DNA from: Polynucleobacter sp. AP-Titi-500A-B4
Lineage (GTDB): Bacteria > Pseudomonadota > Gammaproteobacteria > Burkholderiales > Burkholderiaceae
Direction: 5' to 3'
NCBI RefSeq assembly: GCF_018688095.1
Contig: NZ_CP061311.1
Location: 368,764-432,763, forward strand
Length of the DNA: 64,000 nucleotides
The translations under genes and the position numbers were made by a program. Shown here one piece after another: positions 26,008 through 35,079 of the stretch (position 1 is its first letter; the number at the start of each line of letters is the position of its first letter). Under the pieces are notes generated by a model. That model was not told where the DNA came from, did not search any database, and saw only the letters and a program-made list of their open reading frames with translations.

Positions 26008-26609
26008 ACAGAGGCTGCCTCTAAAGATTTGAGTTCTTCTGGGGTGTTCACATTGGCAAATGCTTGGGTATCATCAAAAACCACCGTGCTACTTTTAAGC
26101 TCTTTGAACCAGCGATCAATCTTGAGATCTCCCTTTTGCAAAAAAGAGCCCAATGAATCTTTTAGGTCTGCGCGCATCAGGCAGAACACAGGCTGCGCCC
26201 ATACTTTGCCGTCTGACTCTTTACTAGAGGCGTAGACCAATTGAAAGTCTCCACGTTCTAATTCAGTGGCAAGTCTTGCTGCGAGATCAAGGGGAAGGAG
26301 TGGCGAATCGCAGGGGCTAGTTAATAAATAAGGTGTTTTGCAAGCCTTGAGACCTACTGAGAACCCTGCTAATGGCCCTGAAAAATCAGGTGTTTCATCC
26401 ATGATGACGGGGTAGCCATAAGTGGCGTATTTGGTGATGTTGCGGTTGGCATTAATGAGCATCGTGCTCACTTGTGACTTGAGTCTGGTGATTGTTGATT
26501 CGATCAAAGGTTTTTGATGAAATGGAATGAGGCCTTTATCAATGCCACCCATCCGTTGCGCGCGACCGCCCGCCAAAATCAGTCCCGTAATGTGCTCAGC
26601 TAGAATCAT
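26004..26609 (-). CDS. mobA: Molybdenum cofactor guanylyltransferase
   Basis: Attaches GMP to molybdenum cofactor to give the MGD form. The nucleotide motif LILAGGRAQRMGGIDKGL is at the N-terminus of the 201-residue protein, and SPCDSPLLP marks the metal-binding region. MGD is used by DMSO-reductase-family enzymes, none of which lies in this window, so such an enzyme is expected elsewhere in the genome. It overlaps both neighbours by one to four bases. Confidence 0.93.
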   Translation of the reverse strand: MILAEHITGLILAGGRAQRMGGIDKGLIPFHQKPLIESTITRLKSQVSTMLINANRNITKYATYGYPVIMDETPDFSGPLAGFSVGLKACKTPYLLTSPCDSPLLPLDLAARLATELERGDFQLVYASSKESDGKVWAQPVFCLMRADLKDSLGSFLQKGDLKIDRWFKELKSSTVVFDDTQAFANVNTPEELKSLEAASV

Positions 26610-27736
26610 TAGCCACCGATATAAGACATTTCGACCTTGCGATTGCCGGTCGATGGATTTGCAGTATGTGAGCCTCGAATTTCAGAGTAATGATCATCGC
26701 GTGCAGACCAGGTATTCATGATCGCGTTTGCAATTTCTAAATCAGTTTTACCAGAGCGCAACATGGTTTTGAAATCAAAGCCTTCGTTTGCAAAAAGGCA
26801 GAGATACAGTTGGCCATCGGTTGAGATGCGTGCACGAGTGCACTCATGGCAGAAGGTCTGCGTCACACTAGAGATCACGCCAAGCTCACCAGAGCCATCT
26901 GCGTAGCGCCAGCGCTGGGCAACTTCGCCGGTGTAGTTTGGCTCCATCGATTCCAATGGAAATACTGCATTGATTCGGGCAATCACCTCTTTGGAGGGGA
27001 GAACTTCAGCCATATTCCAGCCGTTAGAGCTACCAACATCCATGAATTCAATAAAACGCAAAATGATGCCGCTACCTTTGAAGTGTTTCGCCATGGAAAC
27101 AATCTCATGATCGTTTGTGCCTTTTTTTACCACCATGTTCACTTTGATGTTTTCAAAACCAGCTTCTTGTGCAGCAGCGATACCATCTAATACATCAGCA
27201 ACTGGAAAATCAACATCGTTCATCTTTTTAAAGATGTCGTCATTCAACCCGTCTAGGCTTACCGTTAGTCTTTGAAGACCGGCGGCTTTCAGCGCAGCAG
27301 CTTTCTTACGCAAGATGCTGCCATTGGTTGTTAAGGTCAGATCTAAAGGTTTGCCTGTAGGGGTGCGCACCGCCGCCAACATCTCAATAAGGACTTCTAA
27401 GTTCTTACGGAGTAAGGGCTCGCCACCCGTGAGGCGAATCTTCTCAACCCCAAGCGTAGAAAAGATCGTGGTGAGGCGAGTAATTTCTTCAAAACTCAAT
27501 AATTCTTTATGAGCTAGGTAGGGATAGTTTTGATCAAACACTTCTTTAGGCATGCAATAGGTGCAGCGGAAGTTGCAACGATCAGTCACAGAGATGCGCA
27601 GATCACGCAAACTGCGACCGCGAGTATCTTGGGTGCGATCGTGAGGAGAAAGCAATTCCTCGCCAATAGGCGGCGTTAGGCCTTTGCCTTCATCAATGCG
27701 AATGGGGATTACTTTGGGGATTGCTTTTTCAACCAT
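26609..27736 (-). CDS. moaA: GTP 3',8-cyclase (radical SAM)
   Basis: First step of molybdenum cofactor synthesis. The radical SAM cluster is in CNFRCTYCMPKEVF, and the C-terminal second cluster in FCHECTRARIS with a later Cys in LYLCLF. A conserved LTGGEPLLRKNLE follows the SAM site, and the GG dipeptide needed at the C-terminus is present (SYIGG). The 375-residue length includes an N-terminal extension of about 40 residues compared with E. coli MoaA. It heads the operon moaA-mobA-moeA. Confidence 0.95.
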   Translation of the reverse strand: MVEKAIPKVIPIRIDEGKGLTPPIGEELLSPHDRTQDTRGRSLRDLRISVTDRCNFRCTYCMPKEVFDQNYPYLAHKELLSFEEITRLTTIFSTLGVEKIRLTGGEPLLRKNLEVLIEMLAAVRTPTGKPLDLTLTTNGSILRKKAAALKAAGLQRLTVSLDGLNDDIFKKMNDVDFPVADVLDGIAAAQEAGFENIKVNMVVKKGTNDHEIVSMAKHFKGSGIILRFIEFMDVGSSNGWNMAEVLPSKEVIARINAVFPLESMEPNYTGEVAQRWRYADGSGELGVISSVTQTFCHECTRARISTDGQLYLCLFANEGFDFKTMLRSGKTDLEIANAIMNTWSARDDHYSEIRGSHTANPSTGNRKVEMSYIGG

Positions 27737-27828
27737 ATTCTCAATTATGGCTTTGAAACGGGGTTTCTGCCAAACCGCCCAATATCCTTTTGGGATAAAA
27801 GGCGGTCTGGAGAAAAAGCTGTAAAGGC

Positions 27829-30444
27829 TTAGACCGTTTTTTCTTGGCCGCCGGTTTCAACTAACACCATTGGGCCTTCAGGAAGGGTTGCAGCAGGCTT
27901 CGGCGTTCTGCCTAAGCTGATCGACTCAGGCTGAATTTGGCTTTGTGCTTCAGCATGCTTAGAAGCATCTGTCGCTACCCAAATCATTCCGGCAGATTGC
28001 ACCACGCTATGCAAAGGAGTTTCCTCAAGTGCCTGGAAGGAAACTTTTGGAAGTTCGGGTGCAGGCTTTGCAATGACTTCAACGCTTGCTGCTACTGCTA
28101 CAGCAACAGGTGTTGCAACTGCAGTAGGTGCCGAGTTTTGCGCTGGGCGATTTGATTGACGCGGAGGACGCGGCGCTCTCTCGGTGCGCTCTTGCTTTTC
28201 AGCAGCAGGCTTGTTACCAAAGCTATTAGCGAGGTTCTGAATCGGCATCGATGCAGATGCACCAGCCATGCCTACAGGAGGACCTGCAAATGGACTTGCT
28301 GACGGTGTTGTAGTAACAGCATCACCATTCTCAGTACGCTCACCACGGTCATTTCTGTTGCGACCACGGCCACGACGATTACGACCACGGCCACGACGCT
28401 CTTCACCATCAGCGCTCGGTGTTGCTTCGCTGCCAGGAGCAGCTTCAGTTGCAGGTGTTACTGCAGCTGGATTTGCTTGACGCTCAGGTTTTGGGCCGTT
28501 TTGATTGCCTTGGTTACGATTGCCGTTGCGGTTATTGCGATTACCGTTGCGATTGTTGCTGCCTTCAGTGCTTGTACCTTCAGCGGCATTTGCTGCTGGA
28601 CGTTCAGTACGCTCACCATTGCGCTCGCCACGACGATTACGACCACGGTTACGATCACCACCATTGCCATTGCGGCTTTGGTTGCGACCACGGTTATTAC
28701 TAGGTGTTGGCTTTTCTTCTGCTGCCGGAGAGGAAGCAAAAAGTTTCTTAATAAAACCAAAGAAACCGCCAGAGCTTTCAGTCGCTACTTTTTCTGTGCG
28801 AGCTGGACGTGGTTGGCTGATTGGTGCGGGTTGTGTTGGTGTAATACCTTTGACAGCAGCCTCAGGACGCACTTTAACGTCAGCATCTTTTTTGCTAACA
28901 GTTGTATCTGTCTCAAGTTCACGGGCAGCTTCTTCAGCCATCACATAGCTAGCTTTCTGATCATCCAGACGTGGATCGTCATGGCGCAAACGCTCTAGCT
29001 TGTAATGTGGTGTTTCTAGATGCTTGTTTGGAACCATTAAGACATTGACTTTGAAGCGCGTCTCAATCTTGATCACTTCAGCACGTTTTTCATTTAAGAG
29101 GAAAGCAGCCACTTCGACTGGTACCTGTGTATGAATCGCTGCTGTGTTCTCTTTCATTGCCTCTTCTTGGATGATGCGCAGAACTTGCAATGCAGAAGAT
29201 TCGGTATCACGGATGTGACCTGTGCCGTTACAACGCGGGCAAGTTACGTGACTACCTTCAGATAAGGCTGGGCGCAAACGCTGGCGTGACATTTCCATCA
29301 AACCAAACTTGGAGATCTTGCCCATTTGAACGCGAGCGCGGTCATGGCGGAGAGCATCGCGTAAGCGGTTCTCAACATCCTTCTGAGCCTTGCTCGATTC
29401 CATATCAATGAAGTCAATCACGATCAAACCGCCCAAGTCACGCAATCGTGCTTGACGAGCGATTTCATCGGCTGCTTCTAAGTTGGTGCGAGTTGCAGTC
29501 TCTTCAATATCAGAGCCACGGGTAGCACGTGCAGAGTTGACGTCCACAGACACTAAAGCTTCGGTGTGGTCAATCACAATCGCGCCGCCTGATGGTAATG
29601 GCACAGTACGTGAGTACGCAGTTTCAATTTGATGTTCAATTTGGAAACGAGAGAACAAAGGCACATCATCGTGATAGCGTTTTACTCGTGGCAAATTGTC
29701 TGGCATCACTACTGACATAAATGCAGCAGCTTGTTCGTAGATGTCATCGGTATCGATGAGAATCTCACCGATATCTGGCTGGAAGTAATCGCGGATTGCG
29801 CGGATCACTAAGCTAGATTCGAGATAAATCAATAGTGGGGCTGAGTTGCCTTTGGCAGCCTCATCAATCGCTTTCCACAATTGCATGAGGTAACTTAAGT
29901 CCCACTGCAATTCGGTAGCGTCACGGCCAATGCCAGCGGTACGAGCAATGATGCTCATGCCATCTGGTACTTCCAATTGGGACATGGCTTCACGGAGTTC
30001 TTGACGGTCTTCACCTTCAATTCGACGGGAAACGCCACCACCACGTGGGTTATTAGGCATTAACACTAAATAACGACCTGCCAGGGAGATAAAGGAGGTG
30101 AGGGCAGCGCCTTTTTGGCCACGCTCTTCTTTTTCTACCTGAACAATGATTTCTTGACCTTCGCGCAGGGCATCCTTAATGGAAGCATTGCGGACGTCGA
30201 TACCTTCTTTGAAATAAGCTCGAGCAACTTCTTTAAATGGCAAGAAGCCATGACGCTCTTCACCGTAGTTCACAAAGCAAGCCTCTAGAGAGGGTTCAAT
30301 GCGGGTAATCACACCTTTGTAAATATTGCCTTTGCGTTGTTCGCGACCGGCAGCTTCGATATCAATATCTATGAGTTTTTGGCCATCAACGATGGCAACT
30401 CGCAACTCTTCTTGTTGAGTTGCATTAAACAACATGCGTTTCAT
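27829..30444 (-). CDS. rne: Ribonuclease E
   Basis: Endoribonuclease that starts mRNA decay and processes rRNA and tRNA. The 871-residue protein has an S1 domain at about residues 36-120, the DNase-I-like catalytic core with the metal aspartates in VSVDVNSARATRG and VIDFIDMESS, and the zinc-link CPRCNGTG near residue 402. From about residue 560 it is a long disordered scaffold, rich in Arg, Asn, Gly and Pro, with blocks such as RNRGRNRRGERNGER, and it ends with a conserved-looking VVQSAGMIWVATDASKH segment. The scaffold should bind RNA and degradosome partners. The leader is long and structured, in line with autoregulation. Confidence 0.96.
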   Translation of the reverse strand: MKRMLFNATQQEELRVAIVDGQKLIDIDIEAAGREQRKGNIYKGVITRIEPSLEACFVNYGEERHGFLPFKEVARAYFKEGIDVRNASIKDALREGQEIIVQVEKEERGQKGAALTSFISLAGRYLVLMPNNPRGGGVSRRIEGEDRQELREAMSQLEVPDGMSIIARTAGIGRDATELQWDLSYLMQLWKAIDEAAKGNSAPLLIYLESSLVIRAIRDYFQPDIGEILIDTDDIYEQAAAFMSVVMPDNLPRVKRYHDDVPLFSRFQIEHQIETAYSRTVPLPSGGAIVIDHTEALVSVDVNSARATRGSDIEETATRTNLEAADEIARQARLRDLGGLIVIDFIDMESSKAQKDVENRLRDALRHDRARVQMGKISKFGLMEMSRQRLRPALSEGSHVTCPRCNGTGHIRDTESSALQVLRIIQEEAMKENTAAIHTQVPVEVAAFLLNEKRAEVIKIETRFKVNVLMVPNKHLETPHYKLERLRHDDPRLDDQKASYVMAEEAARELETDTTVSKKDADVKVRPEAAVKGITPTQPAPISQPRPARTEKVATESSGGFFGFIKKLFASSPAAEEKPTPSNNRGRNQSRNGNGGDRNRGRNRRGERNGERTERPAANAAEGTSTEGSNNRNGNRNNRNGNRNQGNQNGPKPERQANPAAVTPATEAAPGSEATPSADGEERRGRGRNRRGRGRNRNDRGERTENGDAVTTTPSASPFAGPPVGMAGASASMPIQNLANSFGNKPAAEKQERTERAPRPPRQSNRPAQNSAPTAVATPVAVAVAASVEVIAKPAPELPKVSFQALEETPLHSVVQSAGMIWVATDASKHAEAQSQIQPESISLGRTPKPAATLPEGPMVLVETGGQEKTV
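28260..28720 (-). repeat. Low-complexity Arg/Asn/Gly-coding tract inside rne
   Basis: Imperfect repeats of codons for RGRNRRGRGRNRND-type and NRNGNRNNRNGN-type units give a strongly biased composition. On the opposite strand this makes several long spurious open frames, which should not be annotated. Confidence 0.7.
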
Positions 30445-30833
30445 AACACTCTCCTATGGGGGAGGATGAAGTAAGCGCGCTGCGTTAGGGGACAAGTTAG
30501 ATGCCGCAAAGGACTAAGCCTAAGGCGGTATATGAGTGTGGTTCATGCAAATCTAGGCACTTTTTGCCTAGTTCACCCAGTTAACTGTTGGTTAATTCGG
30601 TGCCACACTTGACGATCGCCGCAGAGACCTCCTTTAGGTCATCAATGCAGGCGCGCGCCTGAAAACTGTCTTCTAATCGCGGGTCGCGGCATACGGCACA
30701 CCAACCCTGCGCCTCATTACAACGGGGGAGGGGCAACCCCGGGAGTCTTTTAAAGGGCGACTCCAAGCTCCACGATTCAAACCTGACTTCAGGTTGGGAT
30801 CAAGCCAATAAATTGGCTAGAGCGTTGATTATA
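30445..30833 (-). promoter_or_regulatory. Long structured 5' leader of rne
   Basis: No protein gene is supported between rne (start 30444) and rluC (start 30910). A TATAAT on the minus strand at 30828-30833 is a plausible -10, giving a leader of about 375 bases; the -35 candidate TTGTCA at 30848-30853 is only 14 bases away, so the promoter is uncertain. The leader is GC-rich and has hairpins: CTAGGCA/TGCCTAG at 30553-30571, GACCT/AGGTC at about 30629-30643, and AACCTGA/TCAGGTT at 30780-30796. RNase E leaders in other proteobacteria are cut by RNase E itself. A 61-codon frame (30581-30766) lies within but lacks support. Confidence 0.55.
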
Positions 30834-30909
30834 CGGCACAAGTTGAATGACAATGGGGTATTGTTGAGTCCCTTGTCGTCCCTGAACGAGGCGGCAAGAG
30901 AGATAAATC

Positions 30910-31929
30910 ATGAAATCTGACCCAGTATCTAAGCCTCCAAAGGCAAAAACGTCCACGCCGCCCGCAGTCCATTTGCAGACCATTGGTCCAGAAGAGGCTG
31001 GCCAACGTTTGGATAACTATTTGCTGCGCTGGGCCAAAGGGGTCCCCAAAAGTCACGTTTATCGGATTATTCGCTCAGGCGAGGTCCGAGTGAATAAAAA
31101 ACGGGCTGAGCCAACGACTCGCTTGGTTGAGGGGGATGTTGTTCGAGTTCCCCCTGTCAGAATCGCCGAACCTGCTCAAATGGCAGCAGTCAATACTGCC
31201 CAAACCAAATCGCGTGCGCGGGGCTATTCCGACAAAATGCCAATCCTGTTTGAGGATGAGGCTCTCTTAATAGTCGATAAGCCGGCTGGTTTGGCGGTTC
31301 ATGGTGGGTCTGGTATTGCGCTGGGGGTCATTGAGACTTTGCGTATTACCCGTCCTGAGTTGAAATTTTTAGAATTAGTTCATCGTTTAGACCGCGATAC
31401 CTCTGGAGTCTTGCTGTTGGCGAAAAAGCGCAGCGCCCTGGTGGAGTTGCATCGCCAGATTCGCGAAGGCCAAACCGATAAGCGTTATTACTTGCTTGCA
31501 CATGGTGAAATCCAGCAAGGCGCCCAAGTGATGCAACTCAAATATCCGCTCCACAAATACTTGTTAGCCAATGGCGAGCGTCGTGTGCGCGTCGATCCTG
31601 AAGGATTGCCAAGCCATACCGCTTTGCGTGTCAGTAAAACGATGAAGCGTGATGATGCTGCAATTACTTTGGCGGAGGCACAATTAAAAACGGGGCGCAC
31701 CCATCAGATCCGTGTTCATTTGCAAAAGTTAGGCCATGCGATTTTGGGTGATGATAAGTATGGATTTGAAGAGCAGGATAAGCTCATCAAATCCAAAAGA
31801 CTGTATTTACATGCTCACTTGGCTGGCTTTACTCATCCCCGCACAGGCGAGAAGATGCGTATCGAATCGCCCTTGCCATCCGAGTTTGCAGCCATGATAA
31901 AAAACTTTGAACAATCTGAAGCGCAATAA
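30910..31929 (+). CDS. rluC: 23S rRNA pseudouridine synthase RluC/RluD family
   Basis: Modifies uridines of 23S rRNA. The 339-residue protein has an N-terminal S4 domain (GQRLDNYLLRWAKGVPKSHVYRIIR region, seen in part as LDNYLLRWAKGVPKSH) and the catalytic motif VHRLDRDTSGVLLLAKK with active-site Asp. LKTGRTHQIRVHL is the family's second motif. Its place next to rne is common in proteobacteria and supports RluC (U955, U2504, U2580). The HAD gene starts three bases after its stop. Confidence 0.92.
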   Translation: MKSDPVSKPPKAKTSTPPAVHLQTIGPEEAGQRLDNYLLRWAKGVPKSHVYRIIRSGEVRVNKKRAEPTTRLVEGDVVRVPPVRIAEPAQMAAVNTAQTKSRARGYSDKMPILFEDEALLIVDKPAGLAVHGGSGIALGVIETLRITRPELKFLELVHRLDRDTSGVLLLAKKRSALVELHRQIREGQTDKRYYLLAHGEIQQGAQVMQLKYPLHKYLLANGERRVRVDPEGLPSHTALRVSKTMKRDDAAITLAEAQLKTGRTHQIRVHLQKLGHAILGDDKYGFEEQDKLIKSKRLYLHAHLAGFTHPRTGEKMRIESPLPSEFAAMIKNFEQSEAQ

Positions 31930-31932
31930 CGA

Positions 31933-32607
31933 ATGACCCAAGTAGATAAAGCAGATCGTCGCTATGACTTGATCGTATGGGATTGGGATGGAACCATCAT
32001 GGATTCCACCCCAACCATCGTGCATTGTATTCAGCAAGCATGTCGTGATTTGGGTTTTAAAGAGCCGGATGACGCATTAGCAAGCTCAGTGATTGGCTTG
32101 GGCATTCATGATTCATTGCGACGCGCAGTACCTTGGATTGAGCCAGCAAACTTTCCAAAATTGACCGATCGGTTTCGCTTTCACTACTTAGCAAAAGATC
32201 ATGAGCTTGATTTATTTGTGGGTATTCGTGAGTTACTAGAAAATCTCCGTGCTGACCAGTATCTCCTCGGTGTTGCCACTGGTAAATCCCGTGTTGGATT
32301 AGATCGCTCGCTGAAGCATCATCAGATCGGCCACCTGTTTCATGAAACCAGAACGGCGGATGAGTCTTTCTCTAAACCTCATCCTGGCATGCTCCTAGAG
32401 TTATCCGATGTCACGCAAGTGCCTACTCGTCGCATGTTGATGATTGGCGATACCACGCATGATTTGGATATGGCTGCTAATGCTGGTGTAGATGCAGTAG
32501 CAGTGACCTATGGTGCCCATCCACCAGATACTTTAAAAACATCACCGTCATTAGCTCATGTGGATGATGTGCCACAGCTGGCCCAATGGCTCAAAGAAAA
32601 TTTGTAA
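31933..32607 (+). CDS. HAD-superfamily phosphatase (phosphoglycolate phosphatase-like)
   Basis: Haloacid-dehalogenase-fold phosphatase of 224 residues. Motif I is VWDWDGTIMDSTPT (nucleophile Asp and acid Asp), motif II GVATGKSR, motif III Lys in SKPHPGML, and motif IV MIGDTTHDLDMA. A helical cap follows motif I, as in subfamily IA. The gene sits directly after rluC, a conserved pairing in Burkholderiales. The substrate is unknown; phosphoglycolate or a nucleotide monophosphate would be usual. Confidence 0.88.
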   Translation: MTQVDKADRRYDLIVWDWDGTIMDSTPTIVHCIQQACRDLGFKEPDDALASSVIGLGIHDSLRRAVPWIEPANFPKLTDRFRFHYLAKDHELDLFVGIRELLENLRADQYLLGVATGKSRVGLDRSLKHHQIGHLFHETRTADESFSKPHPGMLLELSDVTQVPTRRMLMIGDTTHDLDMAANAGVDAVAVTYGAHPPDTLKTSPSLAHVDDVPQLAQWLKENL

Positions 32608-32645
32608 CTTATTTGTAACTTAATAGGCAATACTAAGGAATCAAG

Positions 32646-33593
32646 ATGGAAAATAATCCAAACCCAAACTGGGAACGTCAGGCGCTAGAGCACTTGCTCT
32701 TGGAGAATCTCAAAGAGACTCGCAAGGCGCGTCGCTGGAAAGCAGTGCTTCGCGTTCTCACTTTATTAGTAATCGTTGGCGTCGTTTTGTCAGTATTTGA
32801 TTTTCATCTGCCTGGGCGCGGAATGAGTACTGAAAAACATACAGCCTTGGTGACCTTAGAGGGCGAGATCTCCTCAAGCTCGATGGCTAATGCCATGGAC
32901 ATTAACTCTTCATTAGTGTCTGCATTCGAGAATGAACATAGTGCAGGTGTGATTCTGCGCATCAATAGCCCTGGCGGCTCACCGGTTCAGGCAGGCATGA
33001 TGAATGATGAAATTCATCGTCTGCGTAAGCTGTATCCGAATAAACCATTTTATGTAGTAGTGGAAGATATTTGCGCATCGGGGGGCTACTATGTTGCTGT
33101 GGCTGCAGATCAAATCTTGGTGGATAAAGCCAGCTTAGTCGGCTCTATTGGTGTGATCATGGAAGGCTTTGGTTTTACAGGCCTGATGGATAAATTGGGG
33201 GTGACTCGTCGCATGATCACTTCGGGCTCTAACAAGGGCATGCTCGACCCCTTTAGTAAGGAAGAGCCTAAACAAGTGGAGATGGTCAAGAAGATGATCG
33301 ATGAAATCCATCAACAATTTATTCAGGTAGTTAAAGAAGGTCGTGGCGATCGCTTAAAAGACACCCCAGATTTATTCTCCGGACGTATTTGGAATGGTGA
33401 GCAAGCAGTGAAGCTCGGTTTGGCGGATGGTTATGGCACTGTTGACTCAGTAGCGCGTGATGTCTTTAAGGCGCCGGATGTGCTTGACTACACCATGAAA
33501 GAAAACTTTGCAGAGCGAGTTGCTAAACGCTTTGGTGCAGAAGCTGGAGCGGCTGCTGGTAAAGCGCTAGTAAAGGCGCCAGACTTGAAGTAA
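32646..33593 (+). CDS. sppA: S49 signal peptide peptidase (SppA type)
   Basis: Membrane-anchored serine protease that degrades cleaved signal peptides. The 315-residue product is the short form with one S49 domain. A membrane anchor at about residues 36-55 (VLRVLTLLVIVGVVLSVF) is followed by VILRINSPGGSPVQAG, then the catalytic serine in DICASGGYYVAVAAD and the catalytic lysine in SGSNKGMLDPFSKE. It is the third gene in the rluC-HAD-sppA run and ends in a terminator. Confidence 0.92.
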   Translation: MENNPNPNWERQALEHLLLENLKETRKARRWKAVLRVLTLLVIVGVVLSVFDFHLPGRGMSTEKHTALVTLEGEISSSSMANAMDINSSLVSAFENEHSAGVILRINSPGGSPVQAGMMNDEIHRLRKLYPNKPFYVVVEDICASGGYYVAVAADQILVDKASLVGSIGVIMEGFGFTGLMDKLGVTRRMITSGSNKGMLDPFSKEEPKQVEMVKKMIDEIHQQFIQVVKEGRGDRLKDTPDLFSGRIWNGEQAVKLGLADGYGTVDSVARDVFKAPDVLDYTMKENFAERVAKRFGAEAGAAAGKALVKAPDLK

Positions 33594-33635
33594 AAACACA
33601 TTGAAAATGATTCGCTCAAAAAAGAGTGAATGAAT

Positions 33636-34406
33636 CTAGGCCAACAGTAAAAATACTGTTGGCCTATTTTGTAATGAGGTACAGGCCGCTTCATTGGAGT
33701 AGCGCTTGTGCCAGTCTGCAATTGATAAGGTGGTGATCATTTCAGATTTGAGGCTGAGATCAACGCCCAGACAGAGTAATGTTTGTGGTGCTAAAGCATT
33801 CATGCACGCCATCAACATGGCAGTATTCCGATACGGTGTCTCAATCCAAATTTGGGTTTGCTGTAATTTTCTGGATTCAGTTTCTAGTTGCTTTAGTTTG
33901 GCGCTACGCTCGTGAGTGTCATGAGGTAAGTAACCCTGAAAGGCAAAGCGCTGGCCATTGAGGCCGCTGGCCATCAGACCTAGCAAGATAGAGCTTGGAC
34001 CAACCAAAGGTTTTACTTGCGCACCGAGCTTGTGGGCTGCAAGGACTAATTCAGCGCCAGGATCAGCAACGCCTGGTACGCCTGCCTCTGACATGAGACC
34101 CATGTCATTTCCAGCAAGGAGTGGCTTTAATAAATCAGCAGGCTTGACTGAATCACCATACTTTGCATTACGCGCAGTACCACGCCATTCACTCATTTGC
34201 ATTTCTTGAATAGTGCAGACAAGAGGTGACATGCTATCCACGGCTTTTAAGAATGCGCGTGCCGTTTTAGCGTCTTCCACAATCCAATGCTTTAGTTTCG
34301 AGGTGTGGGCAATGGTTTCGCTTGGCAATACCCAAGGCAATTGCTCGGCGCGAGCATCGTCACCTAAGGTGTTGGGAACTAAATAGAGCGTACCGAGCTT
34401 TGTCAT
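33636..34406 (-). CDS. Tetrapyrrole-methylase-fold SAM methyltransferase related to RsmI
   Basis: A 256-residue SAM-dependent methyltransferase. It shares with RsmI (16S rRNA C1402 ribose methylase) the LYLVPNTLGD start, the GNDMGLMSEAGVPGVADPGAEL cofactor region (seen as LMSEAGVPGVADPGAE) and VGPSSILLGLMASG. It differs from RsmI at the N-terminus, where the usual ATPIGNLxD is PNTLGDDA, and it lacks RsmI's C-terminal extension, so it is probably a paralogue and not RsmI itself. The last codons lie within the sppA terminator hairpin. It is followed upstream by yceF on the same strand. Confidence 0.82.
   Translation of the reverse strand: MTKLGTLYLVPNTLGDDARAEQLPWVLPSETIAHTSKLKHWIVEDAKTARAFLKAVDSMSPLVCTIQEMQMSEWRGTARNAKYGDSVKPADLLKPLLAGNDMGLMSEAGVPGVADPGAELVLAAHKLGAQVKPLVGPSSILLGLMASGLNGQRFAFQGYLPHDTHERSAKLKQLETESRKLQQTQIWIETPYRNTAMLMACMNALAPQTLLCLGVDLSLKSEMITTLSIADWHKRYSNEAACTSLQNRPTVFLLLA
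33639..33669 (+). terminator. Terminator of rluC-HAD-sppA, inside the end of the methyltransferase gene
   Basis: Stem AGGCCAACAGTA / TACTGTTGGCCT with a four-base A loop and a T run on the + strand. The same bases encode the last residues of the convergent methyltransferase. Confidence 0.82.
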
Positions 34407-34441
34407 GAAAAGTATTTACTATTTTCTTCGCGGTTTATTTT

Positions 34442-35038
34442 TTAATTCTTTGATGGAAGGACAAAGCCAGCATCACGCAATAAACCCGTCAGGGCAATGA
34501 GAGGCAAGCCAATGAGTGCGGTGGGATCATCGCTTTTAATGGATTCCAAGAGGCTGATACCAAGACCTTCAGACTTGGCACTACCTGCGCAGTCATAGGG
34601 CTCTTCGGCCAGTAAATAACTTTCTAGAACTTCATCCGAGAGTTTTCGAAATGCCACTTCAGTCGGGATACTCAAGGTAGTTTGTGTATCGCCCTTCATC
34701 AAGCAGAGCGCTGTATGAAAAGTGACGGTTTGACCGCGCATCAGTTGGAGTTGCGCCATCGCTCTTTCGAAATTACCGGGTTTGCCAATTGCTGCACCAC
34801 AAAGATCTGCCACTTGATCAGAACCAATCACCCATGCATCGGGATATTGCTTAGCAACTGCAGTAGCTTTTGCGTTAGCAAGGCGGAGTGCTAGATCGAG
34901 TGTGCTTTCACCAGTGAGCGGTGTTTCATCTACCTTTGGAGAAACCACTTCAAAGGGAATGCGCAGGCGTTCTAACAGTTCGCGGCGATACACCGAGGTG
35001 GACGCTAGGATGAGGGACGGGTTCTTTGAAATACTCAT
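34442..35038 (-). CDS. yceF: Maf-family nucleotide pyrophosphatase YceF (7-methyl-GTP type)
   Basis: House-cleaning pyrophosphatase that removes modified nucleoside triphosphates. The 198-residue protein has the Maf motif LILASTSVYRRELLERL, with VDETPLTGES and IGSDQVADLCG following, and C-terminal GLGISLLESIKSDDPTALIGLPL. These details match E. coli YceF, which acts on 7-methyl-GTP, more than YhdE. The position beside yceD and rpmF is also that of yceF in other proteobacteria. Confidence 0.93.
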   Translation of the reverse strand: MSISKNPSLILASTSVYRRELLERLRIPFEVVSPKVDETPLTGESTLDLALRLANAKATAVAKQYPDAWVIGSDQVADLCGAAIGKPGNFERAMAQLQLMRGQTVTFHTALCLMKGDTQTTLSIPTEVAFRKLSDEVLESYLLAEEPYDCAGSAKSEGLGISLLESIKSDDPTALIGLPLIALTGLLRDAGFVLPSKN

Positions 35039-35079
35039 TGCTACTGACTTTCGAGGATGCCTTGATTTAGACTGATGCC

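Noticed and set aside
27774..27806. Inverted repeat ACCGCC/GGCGGT after rne
   Set aside because: It forms a hairpin but lacks a T run on the minus strand, so it is not called as the rne terminator.
28268..28998. Several + strand open frames opposite the C-terminal part of rne
   Set aside because: They come from the biased Arg/Asn/Gly codon repeats of rne and give low-complexity translations with no start signals.
30581..30766. A 61-codon minus-strand frame in the rne leader
   Set aside because: No ribosome binding site or known family; it lies in a GC-rich structured stretch and is better read as leader RNA.
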